A stretch of 11,922 bases of DNA from Scatavimonas merdigallinarum. GTDB taxonomy: Bacteria > Bacillota > Clostridia > Oscillospirales > Acutalibacteraceae. Positions 1 to 7,517 of the stretch are shown here, one piece after another. The notes beneath the pieces are model-generated. The model had not been told where the DNA came from. It made no database searches and saw only the letters and a list, made by a program, of their open reading frames with translations. The DNA lies in assembly GCA_018713055.1 (NCBI GenBank), contig DVFW01000016.1, forward strand, positions 1-11,922, given 5' to 3'. Both the position numbers and the translations under genes were made by a program. The first letter of the stretch is position 1, and every line of letters starts with the position of its first letter.

Positions 1-123
1 CAGGTAATCAACCCATCCATTACCATACAGGTACAGGGCAACGCCACGCCGGAAGGTGTAAACGCACTGTACAGCAATATAGAGAAAAAGCTTTTCAGAA
101 GCTTTCGCAAAATTTTAAAATAA
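1..123 (+). CDS. Tail tape-measure protein, C-terminal end (partial)
   Basis: The reading frame open from base 1 runs 40 codons to TAA at 121-123; the start lies outside the window. The visible tail contains ITIQVQGNATPE, then a short basic stretch ending FRKILK. This style of ending (a beta-like ITIQVQGNATPE segment followed by a short amphipathic helix) resembles C-termini of Firmicutes siphophage tape-measure proteins, and the next gene is a Dit, which normally follows the tape measure directly. In that family the protein sets tail length and is released at infection. The call rests on a short fragment plus gene order, so the function is inference; another minor tail protein cannot be excluded. 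Confidence 0.55.
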   Translation, partial: QVINPSITIQVQGNATPEGVNALYSNIEKKLFRSFRKILK

Positions 124-139
124 AAAATACCGACTTCAG

Positions 140-167
140 GGAAAAGGCCGCTTCTGCGGCCTTTTCC
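140..167 (+). other. Perfect 12-bp hairpin between tape-measure and Dit genes
   Basis: GGAAAAGGCCGC (140-151) and GCGGCCTTTTCC (156-167) are exact reverse complements around a TTCT tetraloop. The hairpin begins 16 nt after the tape-measure stop and ends 9 nt before the SD of the next gene. There is no U tract after the 3' arm (next bases GCAGCC); the only T run is the TTTT inside the arm. It is therefore not a classical intrinsic terminator. It may be a partial attenuator or an RNA stability or processing element that adjusts expression of tail-tip genes relative to the tape measure. Confidence 0.7.
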
Positions 168-176
168 GCAGCCAAG

Positions 177-187
177 AAAGGTGGTGA
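177..187 (+). promoter_or_regulatory. Ribosome binding site deciding the Dit start
   Basis: AAAGGTGGTGA matches the SD consensus AAAGGAGGTGA with one mismatch and lies 5 nt before ATG at 193. The in-frame GTG at 181 falls inside this SD and has no SD of its own, so ATG 193 is preferred as the start. Confidence 0.8.
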
Positions 188-192
188 GCCGT

Positions 193-999
193 ATGGGTTA
201 CCCATACATTACTTTTGCCGATAAAAGCTCCCTGGACTTTGGGCTGATTCTTGGAACTCTTGAGGAAGACAGCTTTGAAAGTGTTTCGGGCGCGGATAAC
301 GATTGGATTACAGGTGAAACCGCCTGGGATCCCTGCAAAATTGTTTACGGCGTAAAGCAAAACGGTGCGGTTTCTTTTTCTTTGACGCTGGTATCTGAGG
401 ATGTTATCCCCTTTACCGCCATGTGCGAAATACAGCAGTGGCTTTTTAACCACGACAAACCGCAAAAACTGCGGATTATTGACGGGGACAGAAACGATTA
501 TTATTACCTGTGTATTTTAAAGCACGACGTAATTTTGCGCGATGCGCGCGGGAGATGCGGCATTCGTTTTGAGGCGGAAAGCATCTCTCCTTACGCGTAT
601 AAGGACCCGGTGACTTTGAGTTATACTTTGGGCAGCCAAAAGAATTTTACCGTGGATATAGACACCTGCGAACTTTACGGCGCGCGGCCGACTGTTGTAC
701 TCAGGCAGGCGACGCTCCCCTCTGCAAACAGCCATATTTACCTGAAAAACATAACGACCGGCTGCATGATGGACATTAGCCATGTTGCAGGCCCCAGCAT
801 GTCTGTAGACTGCGCTAAAGGGATTATTACAGGCGCGGGCAACGAAGCTGTTTTAACGCTTTCTGCACCTGCGTCCGACCCAGAGATGGTCATGGGTTTT
901 TTAACCCTTGCAAACGGGCGCAATGAATTGTCTGCCAGCAGCAACACCAGCCAGGTAACGATCACCTATACCCCGGCAAAGATGATAGGAGGAATATAA
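193..999 (+). CDS. Phage distal tail protein (Dit), siphovirus tail family
   Basis: The 268-aa product starts MGYPYITFADKSS and carries features typical of the Sipho_tail/Dit family: a short N-terminal beta hairpin, the GxTxWDP-like turn (GETAWDP at about residues 38-44), and the VSFSLTLVSED... EIQQWLF segment at about residues 59-85, in which a tape-measure-proximal ring domain ends with a W-containing helix before the KLRI strand. Residues of about 130-268 form a second, beta-rich domain. Dit forms the hexameric hub joining tail tube to tail tip and is the platform for receptor-binding proteins. Length is near the usual 230-300 aa. It sits between the tape measure and the Tal gene, as in most siphophages of Gram-positive hosts. 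The family call is from recognised sequence pattern and synteny; the end lies 4 nt before the next ATG. Confidence 0.8.
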   Translation: MGYPYITFADKSSLDFGLILGTLEEDSFESVSGADNDWITGETAWDPCKIVYGVKQNGAVSFSLTLVSEDVIPFTAMCEIQQWLFNHDKPQKLRIIDGDRNDYYYLCILKHDVILRDARGRCGIRFEAESISPYAYKDPVTLSYTLGSQKNFTVDIDTCELYGARPTVVLRQATLPSANSHIYLKNITTGCMMDISHVAGPSMSVDCAKGIITGAGNEAVLTLSAPASDPEMVMGFLTLANGRNELSASSNTSQVTITYTPAKMIGGI

Positions 1000-1003
1000 C
1001 CGG

Positions 1004-2956
1004 ATGGGAACGTTTAAAAGCATAGGCAACCTGATCAGAAGCCAAAAACGGCAGCCGGACATTGCCATTGCAAGGCCTGACTTTACCGTGCTTGGTTACA
1101 TTACCAATTACCAGAATCTGTCTTTATCGCTGCGGTTTACGGAGCAATCTCAAATTACTTTTGAGGTTGCGCGCCGCTATTATGACAAAGAAGCGGGCGC
1201 ATACCAGAAAAACGACTGCGCGCAGCATTTGTCACGCTTAAAGCTTTTGTTCCTGTCCGGTGTCGGCTGGTTTATAATTGATTCTGTCAGAGAAATTTCC
1301 GACGGAATTTCTGAAAAGTACGAAGTTACGGCATTTTCTTACGAATACGGCCTTTCCTTTCGAGACGTTGAAATTTACAACAGAATATCTGCCGGCGAAG
1401 GCACAATGGAACTGACGCTGGAACGGATTTTAACCCGCGTATGCGCAAGCAGCAACTGGAGCGTTGGGCACCTGGCGGAGGACTGCGGGGCCATGCAGCG
1501 AACTTTTGAACAGATTATTCAAAAAAACTGGTACGATTTTTTAAAGGAAGACGTGGAAGATTCCTTTAATGTAATCCTCGTGTTTGATTGCCTGGAATTT
1601 AAAATTAATGTGTACACACAGGAGGATATACAGGTTCTTGATAATAGCGGCCTGTATTTAAGCTATGGAAATTTGCTTAAAGATGCAGAGATTGAGCAGC
1701 TCAACGACCCGGTAAGCACGGTGCTGACGGTTTCTGGTGAAAACGGGCTGACGATAACGCCTGTTAACCCACTGTGTATTAATAAAATCTACTGTTTTAC
1801 ACCATATATGACCAGCGAATGGATGGAGCCGTCGCTGATGGAGGCAATTACAAAATGGCAGAATAAGGTCGCAGCGTATGAACCCGTGGTGAAGTATTTG
1901 TCCTGGGCCGTGCAGAGTATGATGGAAAAGCGCAACGAGCTGGAAAAGGAACGTTTAAATTATGAAGCCGATGCAGAAAAATACCATCAGTTGTACAACG
2001 CAACGCCAAATGGCACGGCAACAAACGCACAAAAAATGATTTACCTGGATAATTACAAAACCTATTCCAATTTAAGAGAACACCGGCAAAGCTGGATTGA
2101 CGTGTATGACGATATGATCTATACGCTGGAAGGAGGCGGATACTCCCCGGTTAGCGGAAGCTACAAAGGACAAAACGAGGTGGAGGACCTGACCGAATAT
2201 TTGACCGAAACCGTTGATATGCTTGAGCAGGATTTTAACAGCGAAGATGAAATTTTATGCTACTATGTTTTAAACGATAATCCGGACACCCCCGGCACCT
2301 GGAGCAAATATTCTTTTGCGTACCAAAGAATTACCTATACCAGGCTGCAGATTCTTTCGAAATACTGTTCCAGCGCAGCGGTAAACGGGTTTCAGCAAAT
2401 GATAAATAACGGAAAGAAAATTCCAAACCTCGCCAGGCTGCCGCACATTTGCGCCATAGACAACCGCTGCACAGATAGAAACGGCCAGTTTTTGGATGTA
2501 TGCCCTGCAGCTTTGGAAAGAAATTTTACAGACGACCAGCTGGAGATTTTAAAAAACTATTTCTTTGAATCCAGCTACGAAAATAGGCTGTACCGGCTTT
2601 CAAACGACAACAGCAAAGGCTCTTATTATGGGAAGATCAACACGGCGGAGAAATTATATCAGGATGCAAAGAGCAAAATTGCAGAAATGGCAAAAATCTC
2701 TTATTCCTTTGAGTTGAGCTCTGAAAATTTTCTTGCAGACAAAGCATATAAAAACATTGCTGACAAGCTGCAGCTGGGCTCAACGCTAAACGCAGAGCTG
2801 TTTAAGGGCAGCTGGTACAGTGTTGCGCTTGTGGGCGCGGATATCCAGTTTGAAAGTCCTGATAACTTTAAAATGCTGTTTGCCAACAAATACAAAATAA
2901 AATCGGACAAAGCAACGCTCAGGGAGTTGCTCGCCAGCCGGCAAGTATCGTTTTAA
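1004..2956 (+). CDS. Phage tail hub / Tal-like tail protein
   Basis: This 650-aa protein directly follows Dit, the usual place of the tail-associated hub (gp27-like, 'Tal' or prophage tail protein). Residues of about 25-260 have the alternating beta pattern of the gp27-like fold (for example FTVLGYITNYQNLSLSLRFT and the GVGWFIIDSVREISDG strand pair). Residues 279-345 are predominantly helical and charged (LEKERLNYEADAEKYHQL region) and may form a coiled coil or spacer. The rest, to about residue 650, is mixed and unassigned. Hub proteins of this family trimerise under Dit and close the tail tube. I see no obvious peptidase, lysozyme or CHAP motif, so wall-digesting activity is not supported here. 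The SD AGGAGG (987-992) lies inside the end of the Dit gene with an 11-nt spacer to ATG 1004. Function rests mainly on synteny and general fold pattern. Confidence 0.7.
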   Translation: MGTFKSIGNLIRSQKRQPDIAIARPDFTVLGYITNYQNLSLSLRFTEQSQITFEVARRYYDKEAGAYQKNDCAQHLSRLKLLFLSGVGWFIIDSVREISDGISEKYEVTAFSYEYGLSFRDVEIYNRISAGEGTMELTLERILTRVCASSNWSVGHLAEDCGAMQRTFEQIIQKNWYDFLKEDVEDSFNVILVFDCLEFKINVYTQEDIQVLDNSGLYLSYGNLLKDAEIEQLNDPVSTVLTVSGENGLTITPVNPLCINKIYCFTPYMTSEWMEPSLMEAITKWQNKVAAYEPVVKYLSWAVQSMMEKRNELEKERLNYEADAEKYHQLYNATPNGTATNAQKMIYLDNYKTYSNLREHRQSWIDVYDDMIYTLEGGGYSPVSGSYKGQNEVEDLTEYLTETVDMLEQDFNSEDEILCYYVLNDNPDTPGTWSKYSFAYQRITYTRLQILSKYCSSAAVNGFQQMINNGKKIPNLARLPHICAIDNRCTDRNGQFLDVCPAALERNFTDDQLEILKNYFFESSYENRLYRLSNDNSKGSYYGKINTAEKLYQDAKSKIAEMAKISYSFELSSENFLADKAYKNIADKLQLGSTLNAELFKGSWYSVALVGADIQFESPDNFKMLFANKYKIKSDKATLRELLASRQVSF

Positions 2957-2975
2957 AAAAGAAAGGAGAACGCAC

Positions 2976-5918
2976 ATGGTAAATAAACAAATTCATCTAT
3001 ACGCATGGAAGGAAAACAACATCCATTTGCTTGCCGCAAGCGGAGAAGCAAAGGACCGTTGCGTTTCTTTTGTGCTTTTTGACTCCGACAGCTCTTCCCC
3101 CGTGGACCTGACCGGCAAAAGCGCCATTTTCATTTGCAGGCACCCTCTGCAAAAAAATCCGGTGCGCATAAACGGCTCTGTAACAGACGCCGAAAACGGT
3201 ATGGTAGACGTAGTGATTCCGTCTGATATTTGCTTTGAACCCGGAAGCGTCGACTGCGTTTTGGCCGTAAGCCAAAGCAATGGTTCCGTTTTAAAATTTG
3301 TTGGAATCGTGATCCATGTAAAGGAAGGTTTGAATCTGGAAAGCGCTATGCAAAACAGCGGCAAATACGACGCATATTTAAGCATAGTAGACGAGGTACA
3401 GCATTTAAAAACAATTGTAGAAAGCTCCGGCAGCATTCAAGAGGTCATTGCAGCAAGAGGAGAATACGACAGCTTAAACGACCGCCTGGAAGCGTTTTCT
3501 GAATCTGTGGATGCCGTTGATACCGATTTGGACAACGCAAAGGACATGGAGGAAACGCTCTCTGCGCGCCTTTCCAAAATGGAAAAAGGTACGCGCGCCG
3601 ACTTTATGGGCCCCAGAGGCAAAAACCTATTTAATCCGGATAAGGCGCTGCTTCATACCACTTTGGATGCAAACGGCGCGCCTTATGCAAGCGGCGGATA
3701 TATGCTTACAGATTATATCCCGTTTACACTCGGTACGAAGCTTTATTTTTTTAATGCTTCCAGCTCTTCTGCCGTTAGCAGCCTGAAGGCCGCCGTATAC
3801 AAGGCAGATAAGAGCTACCGGGCTGATACCGTTGCTTCGGCTACCTATACCTGCACAAATGAAGAAAACGCTTATATTCGTATTGTATTTCCTTCAAGAT
3901 ATTTGAATACGCTGATGATCCAGCATACCGCCAGCTATACGGGCTGGGAAGCCTATAAGCCTTCTGTTTTGCCGGAATATCTGCCGCAGGGGCTTGACAC
4001 CGCTGTAGACAGCATTGTAGAAAACGCGGCGGACATTGCGCAACTGCAGATTGACCTGGCGGACAAGCTGCCGCTGCATTTTATAATCGGGACAGGGTTT
4101 AACCTGAACGATGAGGAAACCATATACACCAGAGGGTACTACATCTTCTTTCATCTTCCGCCGAAAAATAGTGCTACTGGCATGCCGCAGGATGCGCCGC
4201 AGGGTGTATACAAGCTTGAAAATTTTCGGCTTGCAGAAGGCATGCCGTACCGCTTTGTACAGACGCTGACCCTTTTGTTTGGCGGAAACATTGGGGATGA
4301 TGCTTCTGTTACAGCGAAAACATACGTGATGAAACGCACGGCGGTCCTTGATCCATACCCTTCTGTAAAGTATTCCGACTGGGTACAGGCATTGCCGGAG
4401 ATCATCCCGGAAAACTGTGCGTTTATGCAATTTGACCCGAACGGGCAGCTGCTGTATGAAAGCCAGTATACTTACCTGGGTTATATATACGATCAAAACG
4501 GCAACAAGGTTTACGGTAATTATCCAACCATTAAATACGATAAAACATATTTTGATTTTGAAAACCGTATATACAGAATTGCATGCAACACCTATGTTAC
4601 GTTCTGGACGGCGGACGGGACATTTGTGGACGGCTATGCACGCACATCTGTTTCCGCAACAAATCCACTTACCATTACAGACATAGACGGGGAATACGAC
4701 TATATCCTGCTGGGGCTTGTGGGCGCGGACAAACGCATGTATGGGCTGCCAAAGGGTACGCTGCTTGCAAAGTTTAAGGAAGTATTTGCAGCAAATTCCC
4801 CAAACCTGTACCATATGAAAAACACAGCGCTTGACGCTGCATGGCTTACGGGGTATGCGGTCTCTCCCTGTGGCAACCTGATCGACCGAAAGGCCATTAC
4901 CAGCGGCACTTACCTTAACAGCTCGGGTACAGGTATAACCGGACATAATGAGACAGATTTTATCCCGGTTGACCCAACAAAGAAATACCGGCTGAATTTT
5001 AAAGCAATCCCTGTATTTTACGATGAAAACAGAGAATTTATCAGCGGTTACAACGAGACTGTGGCAACGCCTGAAAACACACAGGCGCTGCGGGTACCGG
5101 AAAACGCCGTATATATGCGCACAATGATCTATGACAATCAACTTGACACAGCGGTGCTTGCAGAAAACGCCTATTTCCAAAACGACCTTCCAACCTATTA
5201 CACGTTAAACGGCGTAGGCGACATTGGCACACATATTGCGACAAAAGAAAGAAATGCATTATACGGTAGAACCGCCATATTTTTTGGCGACAGTACAACC
5301 GCGGGATCGGACGACGCAGCGGGCGGCTGGTCGACCTGGATCTATAAGCGCAATCTATCCATGCGCTGTTTGAACTGCGGCGTATATGGAGCTACCTTTG
5401 GCAGTGCAAGCAAACAATGGTTTGACGGAGCAGAGAATCAGGCAAGCCTGCCGGACGAGGCGGATTATGTCATTATCCAGGCGTATACCAGCGGTATGTA
5501 CGGAGACAGCCCGCAAAAACCAATTGGTACAGTCAGTGAATTTGATTATACTGTAACGCCTGCTACGGCGGACACAACCACTTACAGCGGCGAGGCGGAA
5601 AAATTTTTGCTGCAATGCATAAACCGCTGGCACGGGAAAAAGCTTGGGATAATCATTGGATATAAAGCAGAAGCGCATCTTGCCCAAAACAGCCCATACC
5701 GGCAGTTTGCAGAGCAGATACGCGTATTATGCCGCAAATACAGCATCCCGGTGCTGGATTTACAAAACAGCAGCACAATCCCCTGCTACACACAGGATCA
5801 AATCGACGCCTATTTCTATAAGGCCGCCGGACAGGAACATGGCGACGGCGTGCATCTGAATGCAAAAGGCAACGCAATTGTCTCTGCCAAAATAGAAGCG
5901 TGGATGAAAACATTATAA
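2976..5918 (+). CDS. Baseplate / receptor-binding protein with BppU-like N-terminus and SGNH esterase domain
   Basis: This 980-aa mosaic protein has several visible parts. Residues 1 to about 125 resemble the BppU N-terminal domain (FxLFDSD..., DLTGKSAIFICR, VTDAENGMVDVVIP), which docks on the phage baseplate. Residues of about 155-205 are a charged helical coiled coil. Residues of about 210-335 and 611-735 look like two diverged beta-sandwich, carbohydrate-binding-like modules sharing a 'DYIPF/DFIPV ... Y ... N.FYD/VYKAD ... YIR/YMR' layout, with an unassigned beta-rich region between. Residues of about 765-980 are an SGNH/GDSL hydrolase: block I GDST with Ser773, block II with G805, and block V DGVH with Asp957 and His960. 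The oxyanion Asn of block III (GxND) is not obvious; the place expected for it reads QAYTSG (835-840). Such phage esterases act on acetylated or otherwise decorated host-surface glycans. SD AAAGGAG at 2962-2968. It follows the hub gene and precedes a small XkdX-like gene, fitting a tail-tip adhesin. Confidence 0.8.
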   Translation: MVNKQIHLYAWKENNIHLLAASGEAKDRCVSFVLFDSDSSSPVDLTGKSAIFICRHPLQKNPVRINGSVTDAENGMVDVVIPSDICFEPGSVDCVLAVSQSNGSVLKFVGIVIHVKEGLNLESAMQNSGKYDAYLSIVDEVQHLKTIVESSGSIQEVIAARGEYDSLNDRLEAFSESVDAVDTDLDNAKDMEETLSARLSKMEKGTRADFMGPRGKNLFNPDKALLHTTLDANGAPYASGGYMLTDYIPFTLGTKLYFFNASSSSAVSSLKAAVYKADKSYRADTVASATYTCTNEENAYIRIVFPSRYLNTLMIQHTASYTGWEAYKPSVLPEYLPQGLDTAVDSIVENAADIAQLQIDLADKLPLHFIIGTGFNLNDEETIYTRGYYIFFHLPPKNSATGMPQDAPQGVYKLENFRLAEGMPYRFVQTLTLLFGGNIGDDASVTAKTYVMKRTAVLDPYPSVKYSDWVQALPEIIPENCAFMQFDPNGQLLYESQYTYLGYIYDQNGNKVYGNYPTIKYDKTYFDFENRIYRIACNTYVTFWTADGTFVDGYARTSVSATNPLTITDIDGEYDYILLGLVGADKRMYGLPKGTLLAKFKEVFAANSPNLYHMKNTALDAAWLTGYAVSPCGNLIDRKAITSGTYLNSSGTGITGHNETDFIPVDPTKKYRLNFKAIPVFYDENREFISGYNETVATPENTQALRVPENAVYMRTMIYDNQLDTAVLAENAYFQNDLPTYYTLNGVGDIGTHIATKERNALYGRTAIFFGDSTTAGSDDAAGGWSTWIYKRNLSMRCLNCGVYGATFGSASKQWFDGAENQASLPDEADYVIIQAYTSGMYGDSPQKPIGTVSEFDYTVTPATADTTTYSGEAEKFLLQCINRWHGKKLGIIIGYKAEAHLAQNSPYRQFAEQIRVLCRKYSIPVLDLQNSSTIPCYTQDQIDAYFYKAAGQEHGDGVHLNAKGNAIVSAKIEAWMKTL

Positions 5919-5933
5919 AGGAGGTGAAAAAAT

Positions 5934-6158
5934 ATGACGTATAAGAACTGCAAAATTTTGATTGAGGCGGGGCGGTATACGTATGAAAACATGTTTTCCA
6001 TGCTCGACCTGTTTTTGCTTATAGGCAGAATTACACAGGAACAATACATAGAGCTTACAGGCATGTTGGTAAACCCTGATATACCGCAAACACCTGCAAC
6101 GGAAGACCAGACAGAAAGCACTGTGACAGACAATCAGCAAACAGCGGATACTGAATAA
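5934..6158 (+). CDS. Small XkdX-like phage protein
   Basis: The 74-aa product has a helical N-terminal half with the pattern LFLLIGRITQEQYIEL, in which a 'GxIT.EQY.EL' segment resembles the XkdX family, small proteins commonly encoded just after the receptor-binding gene in Bacillus and Clostridium (pro)phages. The C-terminal 25 residues are low-complexity and rich in T, D, Q and E (about residues 50-74). Function of XkdX proteins is unknown. The SD is consensus-like AAAGGAGGTGA (5917-5927), overlapping the stop of the previous gene, so translation may be coupled. The similarity is short, so the family assignment is moderate, but gene status is firm from the SD and position. Confidence 0.7.
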   Translation: MTYKNCKILIEAGRYTYENMFSMLDLFLLIGRITQEQYIELTGMLVNPDIPQTPATEDQTESTVTDNQQTADTE

Positions 6159-6175
6159 CAAAAGGAAGTGGAACA

Positions 6176-6907
6176 ATGGCAACGCAAAGAGAGGCCGTGA
6201 TTACCCTTGCAAAAAAAGAACTGGGTTACACGGAAGGCTCCAACGGTTGGACCAAGTTTGGACAGTGGTATGCAGAATATATGCATTGTGAAAACCAGGG
6301 CTTTGAAACTGCCGACTGGTGCGCCATGTTCTGCGCATGGTGCATGCAAAAAGCCGGGCTTACTTCCAGCCAGACGGTGTTTACAGCAAGCGCTGGCCCT
6401 ACAGGCGAAACACTTTGGAAAGAGAAAGGGCTTTGGAAAAATGCAGCCTATATGCCAAAGGTGGGAGATCTGCTTCATTTTACCTGGGGGCACGTGGGAC
6501 TGGTGGAAAAAGTAAACGGCAATACCGTACATACAATTGAAGGTAATTCCAGCAACACGGTTGCGCAACGCAATTACAGCTTGAGCTACAGCGGCATACG
6601 CGGTTATGCCGCGCCAAGATACAAAGAAGAAAGCGGGGAAAATTATATGGAAGTGGCAAAAGGCGACATCAATAATTTTGCTTACTGTGTAAAGTCGGAT
6701 TTAAAATATCTAAAGCTGCTGGGGTACATCAAGACATCTGTTGACGACAAAACGGGCTATGGAGAGGGGTCTGAAAAGGCTGTCAGGGAATTTCAGGAAA
6801 AAACCGGACTCACAGTTGACGGAATCGTCGGGGAAAAAACCCTCCGTAAAATGCGCGAGGTCATTACAAAGCAGCTTAACGCCGCAAAATCTGCGCTTGG
6901 TGCGTAA
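6176..6907 (+). CDS. Endolysin: CHAP domain plus PG_binding_1 domain
   Basis: A 243-aa lytic enzyme. Residues 1 to about 150 form a CHAP (NlpC/P60-superfamily) domain: catalytic Cys49 in ADWCAMFCAW, catalytic His106 in TWGHVGLVEKV, and the polar EGNSS segment (Glu122/Asn124) that usually supplies the third residue. CHAP domains cut peptidoglycan as amidases or endopeptidases; which bond cannot be told. After a short linker, residues of about 165-235 match a peptidoglycan-binding type 1 domain, including AVREFQEKTGLTVDGIVGEKT. There is no signal peptide, as expected for holin-dependent release. SD AAAGGAAGTG at 6161-6170. Just downstream are the XhlA-like and holin genes, so this is the lysis cassette, although here the lysin precedes the holin. 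Met158 at the start of the linker/binding domain could be a second in-frame start (see findings). Confidence 0.92.
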   Translation: MATQREAVITLAKKELGYTEGSNGWTKFGQWYAEYMHCENQGFETADWCAMFCAWCMQKAGLTSSQTVFTASAGPTGETLWKEKGLWKNAAYMPKVGDLLHFTWGHVGLVEKVNGNTVHTIEGNSSNTVAQRNYSLSYSGIRGYAAPRYKEESGENYMEVAKGDINNFAYCVKSDLKYLKLLGYIKTSVDDKTGYGEGSEKAVREFQEKTGLTVDGIVGEKTLRKMREVITKQLNAAKSALGA

Positions 6908-6919
6908 GGCGGTGAAAAA

Positions 6920-7153
6920 ATGCCAACGGATTTCTGGATTGCTGTCCTTGCCCTTGCAGGAACGCTGATAGGCAGCGGCGGTGGAATTTTGGCGGCGAGC
7001 CGCTTGACAAATTACCGGATCAGGCAGCTGGAAAAGCGTGTGGAAAAACACAACAGCGTTGTAGAGCGGACTGCACTTTTGGAAAAAGAAATCAACGTAG
7101 CCAACCACAGAATTAAAGATCTGGAGGAAGAGATGAGAAAAAATGAATATTAA
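6920..7153 (+). CDS. XhlA-like lysis-associated membrane protein
   Basis: A 77-aa protein with one hydrophobic N-terminal segment (about residues 5-27, FWIAVLALAGTLIGSGGGIL) followed by a charged heptad-like helix (about residues 33-75). This one-transmembrane plus coiled-coil layout is typical of the small XhlA-like or DUF-type proteins placed beside phi-LC3 holins in Clostridia prophages; XhlA proteins help host lysis in Bacillus PBSX. The SD AAGGCGGTGA (6906-6915) begins inside the endolysin stop codon. Its 3' end overlaps the holin start by 11 nt in another frame, suggesting coupled translation. The coiled coil could orient to the cytoplasm and oligomerise. The exact family name is inferred from layout and context. 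Confidence 0.75.
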   Translation: MPTDFWIAVLALAGTLIGSGGGILAASRLTNYRIRQLEKRVEKHNSVVERTALLEKEINVANHRIKDLEEEMRKNEY

Positions 7154-7418
7154 CTGGAAGGTAAGAATAAAAAACCCGATCTTCTGGGCAGAGGTCGCCG
7201 TATCTGTTTTTGCGCCAATTCTCGCTTATTTGGGATGGAGCTTTTCCGATTTGACCACCTGGGGCAAACTTGGAACACTGCTTGTGCAGGCGGCTTCTAA
7301 CCCTGTGGTCGTTGTTTCCGTACTGGTTAGCTTATGGAATACCATTAACGATCCCACAACCGCGGGTCTTGGGGACAGTAAAAATGCCATGCATTATAAA
7401 ACGCCGAAAAAATCCTAG
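7143..7418 (+). CDS. Phage holin, phi-LC3 family
   Basis: The 91-aa product starts MNINWKVRIKNPIFWAEVAVSVF and ends with the WNTINDPTTAGLGDSKNAM signature that marks phi-LC3-type holins (DPTTxGxxDSxxA). Two hydrophobic segments are visible, about residues 13-31 and 45-67, with a short loop between and a polar C-terminal tail. Holins accumulate in the cytoplasmic membrane and trigger release of the endolysin. It overlaps the XhlA-like gene by 11 nt; a GGAGG at 7123-7127 lies 15 nt upstream, longer than optimal, consistent with coupling to the upstream gene. It is the last prophage gene before a strong terminator. Confidence 0.9.
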   Translation: MNINWKVRIKNPIFWAEVAVSVFAPILAYLGWSFSDLTTWGKLGTLLVQAASNPVVVVSVLVSLWNTINDPTTAGLGDSKNAMHYKTPKKS

Positions 7419-7422
7419 TACT

Positions 7423-7454
7423 ATGGGCAGAGAAATTTCTCTGCCCATTTTTTT
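7423..7454 (+). terminator. Strong intrinsic terminator closing the lysis operon
   Basis: Bases 7423-7448 are a perfect 26-bp palindrome (13-bp arms ATGGGCAGAGAAA and TTTCTCTGCCCAT), with the 3' arm running directly into seven consecutive T (7448-7454). It begins 4 nt after the holin stop. This is a textbook rho-independent terminator that would insulate phage late transcription from pyrB. Confidence 0.92.
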
Positions 7455-7502
7455 ACGGATTTCTTTGTAAGCAAGCGGATAAAGGCGTATACAGATTCTT
7501 AT

Positions 7503-7514
7503 TTTTCCGGAAAA
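7503..7514. repeat. 12-bp palindrome before the pyrB promoter
   Basis: TTTTCCGGAAAA is a perfect inverted repeat ending 3 nt upstream of the proposed pyrB -35 element. It could be a small operator or only chance in an AT-rich junction; no regulator is identified. The surrounding stretch 7455-7517 has no gene. Confidence 0.45.
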
Positions 7515-7517
7515 TGC

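Noticed and set aside
181..192. GTG start at 181 for the Dit gene
   Set aside because: The GTG falls inside the SD sequence AAAGGTGGTGA that serves ATG 193; the extra four residues are not part of the expected N-terminus.
3894..5180. A 428-codon open frame on the minus strand opposite the receptor-binding gene
   Set aside because: It lies entirely antisense to a well-supported gene, shows no recognisable domain, is cysteine- and arginine-rich as shadow frames are, and has no SD. It is a by-product of codon use on the + strand.
2976..5918. Diversity-generating retroelement target in the receptor-binding gene
   Set aside because: No reverse transcriptase, template repeat or A-rich variable repeat was seen, and the C-terminus is an esterase, not a C-type lectin fold.
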